Below, piece by piece: positions 7,061 through 12,040 of a DNA stretch of 12,040 nt; within the stretch, counting starts at the first letter, position 1, and every line of letters starts with the position of its first letter. The position numbers and the translations under genes are program-made. Where the stretch lies: NCBI GenBank assembly GCA_020434085.1, contig JAGRBM010000046.1:1-12040 (forward strand). Direction: 5' to 3'. The notes under the pieces are model-generated. The model saw nothing but the letters and a program-made list of their open reading frames with translations. It was not told where the DNA came from and did not search any database. This stretch comes from Chrysiogenia bacterium (lineage in GTDB: Bacteria; JAGRBM01).

Positions 7061-7270
7061 ATGAACGACCCCGCCGCAAAAAGGCCACAGGGCCAGAAGG
7101 CGCGCCGCAGCTACGCGGCGCCCGCGATTGTGCATGAAGAGACGATCGAGTCGGTGGCGGTGGTCTGCGATCCGGCCTCGAACCCGGGCCTTCCGGTAAA
7201 ACGCACGGCCGGCGAGCCCAATCCCATGAGCCCCTCGGGCGTCTGCGAAAACGGATTCCTAAACAGCTAG
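7061..7270 (+). CDS. candidate RiPP precursor peptide (69 aa)
   Basis: This small gene encodes a peptide with precursor-like architecture. Residues 1-17 are polar and basic. Residues 18-33 read YAAPAIVHEETIESVA, an ordered YxxPxI plus acidic-helix segment resembling leaders that dock onto PqqD-type recognition domains; the lasso leader motif is YxxPxL. The C-terminal half (34-69) has Cys36 and Cys62, six prolines, Asn and Gly, and ends Phe-Leu-Asn-Ser. Ser31-Val-Ala33 fits the small-x-small rule for type I signal-peptidase-like cleavage, which would give a 36-residue core starting Val-Val-Cys. The gene lies between the nucleotidyltransferase gene (divergent) and the radical SAM gene (convergent, stops overlapping in CTAG). 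I do not recognise the family by name. It could in principle be an unrelated small protein, but both motif and context argue for a modified peptide. Confidence 0.8.
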   Translation: MNDPAAKRPQGQKARRSYAAPAIVHEETIESVAVVCDPASNPGLPVKRTAGEPNPMSPSGVCENGFLNS

Positions 7271-8358
7271 GCGGCGTTTTCTTCGGAAGCGGCGGGCTCA
7301 GCGCGGAGCTGCGTCTTGCCCGGCACCACGATCTGGTGGAGCACGGGGCGGGACTCGAACTGCCCGATCTCGTAGCGCATCTGCGCGCTCTTGCAGGCAT
7401 ATTTCGACGGGCCGTTGAAGCGGCCGTTCTCGTAGAAACTCACTGAAGGACAGATGAAGCAGCTCTCGCGGAATTCGCAGGAATTGCACTCGACAAAATC
7501 GCTGAATTTCAGGGAGCGTTCCTTCTCCAGAAACTCCGCGTCGCGCCAGATCTCGGCCACGTTGCGCTCGCGCACATTGCCCACAGAAATCTTTGACTGC
7601 ACACAGCCGAACACATCGCCGTAGGGGCCGATGATGGCGGTACCGCGTCCCAGGGTGCACAGCTCCCTGCCGAGCGTGCGGGGCTTGGGTTCCACCCCGC
7701 GCGCATAACGGGCGAAGTAGTCGCGAAGCTGTTCATCGGAAATCTGGTGGCCCAGCGGTTTCATCGAACCGTCGTCCTTGGGCGTCATCCACACGTCGAT
7801 GTTGTAGGGAAGATCCCGCGAAGTGCAGAAGGCAACCATCTCATCGAGCTCGTGAAAATTCTCGCGCATGATCGGCAGCTTGATGAGCATGCGCTGGCCG
7901 CGCGTGCGAAGCGCATCGATGTTGCTGGCGACGCGCTCAAATCCCTCATGCCCGGTGACGGCGCGGTAGGTGCTCTCGCTCACGCCGTAGAGAGAGATGT
8001 CGATACTCATCAGATTGAGCGCCATCGCGCGCTCCAGGCGCTCGCCATCGAGCAGCAGGCCGTTGGAGAAAAGGCGCACGATGAAGCGTTCGCGGGCGGC
8101 GTGCTCGGCGATCTCGAAGAAATCCGGGCGCAGCATGGCCTCGCCGCCGGTGAGCGTGACTGTGAGGCAGCCTGCGGCCTTGAGATCATCGAGCAGGGAA
8201 ATGTATTCGCGGGTGGAGAGCTCCTGGCGGGGGCCGCCGACGACGCAGTAACAGTGCACGCACTCGAAGTTGCACCGGTAGGTCAGTTCCAGTGCGGCGG
8301 TGAGGAAACCGCTACGCGCCGCCACGCGGCGGCGAATTTGCTCGAAGCGAGATGCCAC
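7267..8358 (-). CDS. radical SAM/SPASM peptide-modifying enzyme
   Basis: This enzyme would reductively cleave S-adenosylmethionine and modify the precursor peptide through radical chemistry. Starting at the GTG at 8358 it has 363 residues. The cluster motif CNFECVHC (CX3CX2C at Cys29, Cys33 and Cys36) lies at the end of the first strand. The C-terminal SPASM domain has Cys-X-Gly-X4-Cys (LCTLG ... YGDVFGC), then CX2CX5CX2CX18C, for auxiliary iron-sulfur clusters; the usual form is CX2CX5CX3C, so one spacing is a residue short. There is no fused recognition domain, so the separate PqqD protein probably presents the substrate. The GTG is chosen because it lies 2 bases after the upstream stop; the frame runs open to 8439, but that would overlap the upstream gene by about 80 bases. 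Thioether, C-C crosslink and decarboxylation remain possible chemistries. Confidence 0.9.
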   Translation of the reverse strand: MASRFEQIRRRVAARSGFLTAALELTYRCNFECVHCYCVVGGPRQELSTREYISLLDDLKAAGCLTVTLTGGEAMLRPDFFEIAEHAARERFIVRLFSNGLLLDGERLERAMALNLMSIDISLYGVSESTYRAVTGHEGFERVASNIDALRTRGQRMLIKLPIMRENFHELDEMVAFCTSRDLPYNIDVWMTPKDDGSMKPLGHQISDEQLRDYFARYARGVEPKPRTLGRELCTLGRGTAIIGPYGDVFGCVQSKISVGNVRERNVAEIWRDAEFLEKERSLKFSDFVECNSCEFRESCFICPSVSFYENGRFNGPSKYACKSAQMRYEIGQFESRPVLHQIVVPGKTQLRAEPAASEENAA

Positions 8359-8360
8359 GT

Positions 8361-9608
8361 CTAATCCGGATTCCCGTCCCTGAACGCCTGATCCATATAC
8401 TGCCGGAGCCCCGGCGCGCGCGCAAACCGCAGGCGCCATCCCGGGGTCATCCCGGAGAGCACGCTGGCGCGCTCAAGAATCTGTTCGGCGTCCATGCCCT
8501 GGCCCTGCAGGGCGCCGCCGATGGCGGCGGCGACGCGCCCCGGGGTGGTGGCGCCCAGCTCGTGGCGGTCGGCTTTTTCGAGAATCAGCCAGCCGTGCAG
8601 GGGAAAACGACCCGGGGTCTTGGGAATGTCGATCCCGTCGCCCGAGAAGGGGCTTCCCTCTACCATCAGGCCCTCGGGCGTATTGCGCAGCAGAATGAGA
8701 TCGTCGCCGAGCACGAGCGCGCCCTCGGCCTGCAGCACGCGACAGAGCGTGGTCTTCCCGGTGCCCGAGGCGCCCGGCGCGATCCACGCGCCGCTCGTCT
8801 CATCGAGCGCGACGGCTGCGGCATGCAGCATCACGGAGTTCTCATCACGATTGCACAGCGTGGCCAGCAGCGCGCGCAGCCCGTTTTCCAGGGCATTGGG
8901 GCAGGGGTGATTGCGTGCACCAACGGCCGGTACGACGCGCAGCACGAAGTCCTTGCCCGTCATCTCCAGCACGAACGCGCTCGAATAGATGCGGTCTTCC
9001 TCGCGCTCCACGTGGAGCGGATCGTCGTGGTGGAGCTTGCGATCCAGGCGAAGGCGAAGGGCGCTTGTCGCGCTCTGATTCGAAGCCTGCTTGAGCCACA
9101 TGTCGAGCAGCGCCGGATCGAAGGCGCGGTCAACTTCGAGTGCAAGCCCGTAGCCCGCCAGCGCGCGCGTTTCCGTCCGCGTTGCGGGAGTCAGTGCCTT
9201 CCGCAGGCTGGAGCGCACGAAGAGCTCTCCGGCGGTGAGCGCCACGCCAATGGCACCGCCGCGGCGGTTGATGGTCTTTTCGCTGCCCGCACGGCGCACG
9301 CGGGTGGCGCGCCCGACGACGGCCTTGAGCGGCACGAGCGCGTCGGCGCCGGGGGCGGCATCGCCCTTCGTGCGAATCCACAGGCCGCGCCGCCGGAGCG
9401 TTGCATAGAGGTAGCGGTGCACCGTCATTCCGCGAAATCCCTGGAAGACCAGCACCTCGCCGGGAAGCGGCGGGCGGCGAAGCGGTTCAATGCGCACTTC
9501 ATCGCCGGCGCGCAGGGTTGGCGCCATGGAATCGCTGCGCACGCTGACCCAGCAGAAGCCCGACTCGCGAAGGGCCTGTCGAACAAGGGATGTGGTCTCG
9601 ATCTGCAT
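8361..9608 (-). CDS. S26-type peptidase-like domain fused to HPr-kinase-like domain
   Basis: This 415-residue protein joins two domains. Residues 15-102 look like a type I signal peptidase/S24-S26 fold: SDSMAPTLRAGDEV (probable nucleophile Ser27), GEVLVF, TVHRYL (His64, the SipW/ER-type general base instead of Lys), TKGD (81-83) with Asp89, and VVGRA. No N-terminal membrane anchor is visible, so it may act in the cytoplasm. Residues about 255-400 match an HPrK-like kinase/P-loop domain: the strand before it contains MLHAAAV, Walker A is GASGTGKT (279-286), and GDD (301-303) follows. The middle, about 105-250, has no recognisable motif. True PTS HPr kinases have GxxGxGKSE and a different N-terminal domain. 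The gene is third-from-last codon to start spaced 3 bases after pqqD-like and 2 bases before the radical SAM gene. Possible jobs are leader removal and phosphorylation of the peptide; both are inference. Confidence 0.78.
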   Translation of the reverse strand: MQIETTSLVRQALRESGFCWVSVRSDSMAPTLRAGDEVRIEPLRRPPLPGEVLVFQGFRGMTVHRYLYATLRRRGLWIRTKGDAAPGADALVPLKAVVGRATRVRRAGSEKTINRRGGAIGVALTAGELFVRSSLRKALTPATRTETRALAGYGLALEVDRAFDPALLDMWLKQASNQSATSALRLRLDRKLHHDDPLHVEREEDRIYSSAFVLEMTGKDFVLRVVPAVGARNHPCPNALENGLRALLATLCNRDENSVMLHAAAVALDETSGAWIAPGASGTGKTTLCRVLQAEGALVLGDDLILLRNTPEGLMVEGSPFSGDGIDIPKTPGRFPLHGWLILEKADRHELGATTPGRVAAAIGGALQGQGMDAEQILERASVLSGMTPGWRLRFARAPGLRQYMDQAFRDGNPD

Positions 9609-9611
9609 TGC

Positions 9612-9896
9612 CTACTCGGCAGCCTCCAGCAGGTTTCTCTCGCGCAGGGATTCCAGAAACACGTTCACATCACGGGTTGCGGTCTCGGCGCTCACTGCGA
9701 ACTCGGCGCAGAGAGAATCGGCCAGTTCCCCGGTGTTCTTTGGCAGCTCAAGCGCCTGCCACAGATACAGCCCCGTGTCGTTGAGCACGAGCATCCGGCC
9801 GCGTACGGGGTCGACCAACACGGCCTCCCCGTCGATTTCTCGCCAGGCGATCCGCGGCTTCTGCCGGAATCTGCGCTCTGTCTCTGCATCACTCAT
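9612..9896 (-). CDS. PqqD-like peptide chaperone (RiPP recognition element)
   Basis: This 94-residue protein fits the PqqD fold, a small winged-helix-like domain that binds RiPP leader peptides and hands them to modifying enzymes. The pattern is typical: a short N-terminal strand region, VLVDPVRGRMLVLNDTGLYLW (Asn39, Thr41 and Trp46 in the conserved LNxTGxxLW signature), then a helix, then AVSAETATRDVNVFLESLRERNLLE for the final helices. It is the first gene of the - strand operon with the peptidase-kinase fusion and the radical SAM gene, and its promoter is shared back to back with the ABC exporter gene. No Shine-Dalgarno site precedes the ATG. In a PQQ cluster it would sit with pqqA/B/C/E, none of which are here, so a role in the 69-residue peptide pathway is more likely. 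Confidence 0.9.
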   Translation of the reverse strand: MSDAETERRFRQKPRIAWREIDGEAVLVDPVRGRMLVLNDTGLYLWQALELPKNTGELADSLCAEFAVSAETATRDVNVFLESLRERNLLEAAE

Positions 9897-9937
9897 AGAT
9901 AGGGTTTAGACTATCCGTCATGGAAAGTCGGCTTCAA
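9897..9937. promoter_or_regulatory. back-to-back promoter with shared palindromic -10 (TAGACTA)
   Basis: The only gap between the divergent pqqD-like and ABC genes is 23 bases (9897-9919). Its centre, TAGACTA at 9907-9913, is TA-N3-TA, symmetric apart from its middle base, and reads as a -10 on both strands: TAGACT for the ABC gene (7 bases to ATG 9920) and TAGTCT for the pqqD-like gene (11 bases to its ATG). The minus-strand side has TTGAAG at 9937-9932, 18 bases from the -10. The plus-strand side has no clear -35. Neither gene has a Shine-Dalgarno site. A GATAG-N8-CTATC repeat (9898-9902, 9911-9915) overlaps it. Confidence 0.55.
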
Positions 9938-11572
9938 GACCCCCAGTCAGGTTCCGGCGGCGAGATTCGCGCCGCCGCAATGGGCCTGTTTGCCCCTCAC
10001 AGGGGCCGTTTTGCGTGGGCCAGCGCGCTGGGCGTGGCAACCCTGATCGGGCAGCTCCTGCTGCTGGCGGTGTTCTGGCAGCTCATTCGGGAGGTCACCG
10101 ACGGGGTGCCCACGCTGGAGGCCCTCTCCGAGTGGCGCACCGGGGGGGCGCTGGCGGGATTGATGGTGGCGCTGGGGGTACTGCGCTGGCGCGCGCCGCT
10201 GGCCCAGATGCAGGCCGAGCAGGGTTTTGTTGAGGACCTCCAGACCCGGATGCTCGGCGGGATGCTGCGACGGCCGCCCTCGTTCTGGGCGAAGGCCGAA
10301 ATCGGCGAGCTGACTCACCGCCTCAATGACGACGTGACGGGCACGCTTGCCTATGTGCGCGCGCTCTTTCAGACCCGCTGGCTGGTGCCGGTGCGCATTG
10401 TCGCCTTCGCGGGAATGCTGGCCTGGATCGCGCCCGAGGTGTTGCTGCCGTCTCTATTGGTGTTGCCGCTCTTTGCTCTGGTTTTGCTGGTGGTCGGAAA
10501 GGGCGTGGCCGGCGTTGCCGCGCGCGAGCGCGACTCGCGTGTGGCCCATTCCTCGCGGCTCTCGCAATTGCTTTCGGGCGCAGAAATTCTCTCGGCATTC
10601 GATACGCGCCGGCGCGCGGTGGACGCCCTTGCACGTCAGCTTCGCGCCGGTTACGCGCAGGCGCTCTCCAGCACGCGCTACTCGGCCTTCGGGTCGCAGG
10701 CGACCGAGTTCATCCGCATCGCAGGCGTGCTGGCGGTGCTGCTCTTCGGGGCCGAGTCCCTGGAGCCGGGCGCCATGATCGGGGCGATTCCGCTGCTTTT
10801 CCTGCTCTACTCGCCGGTGGCGGAACTGGCGCGGCTTCTCCCGCAGCTTGCGCGCGGGCGCGTGGCAACGGCCGCCGCACTCGAATTCCTGCAGGAGGAA
10901 AGCGCCGCCGAAGAGGCGCCGCGGGGCTTTTCGACACTGGAGGTACGCGCGCTGGAGTTTTCCTACGATGATTCGCACGAAGTGCTGCGCGGGGCGGACC
11001 TCCAGCTTCGCGCCGGAGAGTGGGTTGCGATCACCGGTGAATCCGGGCAGGGGAAAAGCACGCTGCTCAAGTTGTTGCTGGGGGCCGAGCATCCGAAAGC
11101 CGGAGAGATTCTGCGCGACGGCGCGCCGGGTTCTCTCAAGGGGCTGTGCGCCCTGGTAACGCAGGAACCCATATTCCCCGAGCGCACGGTGCGCGAGAAC
11201 CTGCTGCTGGCAAAGCCCGATGCGAGTGACGAAGAACTCTGGCATGCGCTTGCGCGCGCGGCGCTGGCCGAGCGCATCGGGCGCGAGCAGTCGGGGCTCG
11301 ATCTGGATATCGGCGAGGGCGGCAAGGCCCTCTCGGGCGGCGAGCGCGAGCGGCTCTCGCTGGCCCGCGCGCTGCTGAGCGACGCGCCGGTGCTGGCGCT
11401 CGACGAACCCGGCGTGTTTCTCGACGCCGGACACCGCGGGCGGATTCTCGAAACCCTGCGGGAGGAGCATGGCCCTCGCACCCTTCTGGTGGTGACGCAC
11501 GAGGGCGATCTGCTCGACCTGGCCGATCAGAAACTGCGACTCGATGGTGGAAAGCTGAGTCAGGTTTCGTGA
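9920..11572 (+). CDS. ABC exporter, fused transmembrane and ATPase domains
   Basis: This 550-residue half-transporter would export the mature peptide as a homodimer in the inner membrane. The transmembrane part has about six hydrophobic segments, roughly at residues 31-55, 72-90, 150-170, 172-192, 265-282 and 283-303. The ATPase has Walker A GESGQGKST (Gly373 to Ser380), Q-loop LVTQEP, signature LSGGE (471-475), Walker B ending LALDEP (Asp495, catalytic Glu496) and H-loop His527. After the Walker B the usual DEPTSxLD is replaced by DEPGVFLD. There is no N-terminal C39 peptidase domain, so the transporter itself should not cut a leader. It shares a promoter region with the pqqD-like operon, which supports membership of the cluster. 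A lipid or drug exporter of the same family is the alternative. Confidence 0.85.
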   Translation: MESRLQDPQSGSGGEIRAAAMGLFAPHRGRFAWASALGVATLIGQLLLLAVFWQLIREVTDGVPTLEALSEWRTGGALAGLMVALGVLRWRAPLAQMQAEQGFVEDLQTRMLGGMLRRPPSFWAKAEIGELTHRLNDDVTGTLAYVRALFQTRWLVPVRIVAFAGMLAWIAPEVLLPSLLVLPLFALVLLVVGKGVAGVAARERDSRVAHSSRLSQLLSGAEILSAFDTRRRAVDALARQLRAGYAQALSSTRYSAFGSQATEFIRIAGVLAVLLFGAESLEPGAMIGAIPLLFLLYSPVAELARLLPQLARGRVATAAALEFLQEESAAEEAPRGFSTLEVRALEFSYDDSHEVLRGADLQLRAGEWVAITGESGQGKSTLLKLLLGAEHPKAGEILRDGAPGSLKGLCALVTQEPIFPERTVRENLLLAKPDASDEELWHALARAALAERIGREQSGLDLDIGEGGKALSGGERERLSLARALLSDAPVLALDEPGVFLDAGHRGRILETLREEHGPRTLLVVTHEGDLLDLADQKLRLDGGKLSQVS

Positions 11573-11606
11573 TTGCAGGTCGTCAGGGGGCTCTGGATGG
11601 CCTCGA

Positions 11607-12040
11607 CTATTCCCCGGGCTTGGGCTCAGGTGCGGGCGCGCCCTTTTCGCGCTGCTGCACCTTGATGTAGTAGCGCATCATGTTCTGCCACTGCTCGGTG
11701 CGGCGCAGGTCGGCCAGTAGCGGATCGCGCTCGGCCTGTTCGATCCATGCGTCGTTCTTCGTAAAGAGTGTGTCGTAGGTGTGCAGCGCCTCGTCAATCA
11801 TTCCCAGCTCGTGCTGGACGCGCCCCACATAGTAGGCCGATTCTTCGCGGGCACGCGGCGGCGCTTTCGTAACGGCGCCGGCAAGCTTGTAGAAGCTCAG
11901 CGCCTTGTCGAACTTGCCGAGCTGGGCGAAGCTCGTTCCCAGGCCCTCATAGATCGTCCACCAGACGTTGGGCGCGGCTTCGGGTTCGACCCCGGCAGCG
12001 CGCAGGATCTCGCCTGCTTCATGGAAAAGCTGGATGGAGC
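11607..12040 (-). CDS. TPR-repeat protein, 5'-partial
   Basis: The - strand frame is open from the window end (12040) to a TAG at 11607-11609, giving about 143 C-terminal residues; the start lies outside the window. Two TPR-like helical pairs can be read: WWTIYEGLGTSFAQLGKF followed by DKALSFYKLA, then AYYVGRVQHELGMIDEALHT with YDTLF, both with the small and aromatic pattern of tetratricopeptide repeats. The tail is charged and ends with Ala-Pro-Glu-Pro-Lys-Pro. TPR proteins act as protein-binding scaffolds, but no partner can be deduced. A GTG at 11828 is an internal start option, but the repeats continue upstream of it, so it is unlikely to be the true start. It converges on the ABC gene with 34 bases between them, in which I see no terminator. 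Confidence 0.78.
   Translation of the reverse strand, partial: SIQLFHEAGEILRAAGVEPEAAPNVWWTIYEGLGTSFAQLGKFDKALSFYKLAGAVTKAPPRAREESAYYVGRVQHELGMIDEALHTYDTLFTKNDAWIEQAERDPLLADLRRTEQWQNMMRYYIKVQQREKGAPAPEPKPGE

Noticed and set aside
7275-7300. A small TTCG hairpin just after the precursor stop, considered as a terminator.
   Set aside because: The stem is only three to four pairs, lies inside the radical SAM coding region and has no T-tract after it.
8359-8439. Start of the radical SAM protein at the ATG at 8439.
   Set aside because: It would overlap the upstream gene by about 80 bases with low-complexity residues; the GTG at 8358, 2 bases after that stop, fits the operon and places the first cluster Cys at a normal distance.
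8361-8850. A genuine PTS HPr kinase/phosphorylase.
   Set aside because: The P-loop lacks the GKSE form, the N-terminal HprK domain is replaced by an S26-like domain, and no PTS genes are near.
7061-9896. A PQQ or mycofactocin biosynthesis cluster, suggested by PqqD plus a radical SAM/SPASM enzyme.
   Set aside because: No pqqA-type Glu-x3-Tyr precursor, no pqqB, pqqC or mycofactocin partner genes; the precursor and kinase/nucleotidyltransferase do not fit.
8352-9902. A 516-codon plus-strand frame opposite the S26-HPrK and PqqD genes.
   Set aside because: The minus strand carries intact Walker A, S26 and PqqD motifs; the plus-strand translation has biased composition and no motif.
10454-11500. 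A 348-codon minus-strand frame inside the ABC exporter gene.
   Set aside because: It covers the Walker A, signature and Walker B motifs of the exporter in antisense and shows no domain of its own.
5970-11572. A true lasso peptide cluster, suggested by the YxxPxI leader, HPrK-like kinase and nucleotidyltransferase.
   Set aside because: No asparagine-synthetase-like cyclase and no B2 transglutaminase-like protease are encoded in the window.
1-12040. CRISPR arrays, tRNA or rRNA genes, insertion sequences, attachment sites.
   Set aside because: No regularly spaced repeats, cloverleaf-like stretches, transposase motifs or long terminal inverted repeats were seen on reading both strands.

Overview
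The window is GC-rich bacterial chromosome, densely coding, with no tRNA, rRNA, insertion sequence or CRISPR array that I can see. Codon use is strongly GC3-biased throughout, so long open frames also appear opposite the real genes. An ethylmalonyl-CoA pathway gene pair, a PlsB-like acyltransferase with gpsA, and a peptide-modification cluster would fit a high-GC proteobacterial or deltaproteobacterial-type lineage such as Myxococcota or relatives. The sequence alone does not fix the taxon.

Region 1 (1-2330, + strand) holds the C-terminal part of (2S)-methylsuccinyl-CoA dehydrogenase (mcd, cut by the window start), then mesaconyl-CoA hydratase (mch), then a strong intrinsic terminator. These enzymes catalyse consecutive steps of the ethylmalonyl-CoA pathway for acetyl-CoA assimilation.

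Region 2 (2389-5973, + strand) is a phospholipid-precursor operon. A readable sigma70-type promoter with an operator-like palindrome across its -10 element precedes a glycerol-3-phosphate acyltransferase-like gene. This overlaps gpsA (ATGA), which is followed 2 bases later by a HAD/App1-like hydrolase gene.

Region 3 (5970-11572) is the notable part: a compact, apparently complete ribosomally synthesised peptide (RiPP) cluster of a type I do not recognise. It contains a 69-residue precursor-like peptide on + and, divergent from it, an NTP_transf_5-type nucleotidyltransferase on -. Convergent with the precursor is a - strand operon encoding a PqqD-like leader-binding protein, a fusion of an S26-type (Ser/His) peptidase-like domain to an HPr-kinase-like domain, and a radical SAM/SPASM enzyme. 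An ABC exporter is divergent from that operon. The leader carries YxxPxI, close to the lasso-leader recognition motif, and the peptide ends in Ser. HPrK-like kinases and nucleotidyltransferases are known lasso-peptide tailoring partners, but no lasso cyclase is present here; a radical SAM enzyme takes the central place. A working model is: PqqD binds the leader, the radical SAM enzyme modifies the core, the kinase and nucleotidyltransferase decorate it (perhaps at the terminal Ser), the S26-like domain removes the leader, and the ABC protein exports the product. Promoters here look leaderless or nearly so. One is a back-to-back promoter with a shared palindromic -10 (TAGACTA).

Region 4 (11607-12040, - strand) is the C-terminal part of a TPR-repeat protein, cut by the window end.
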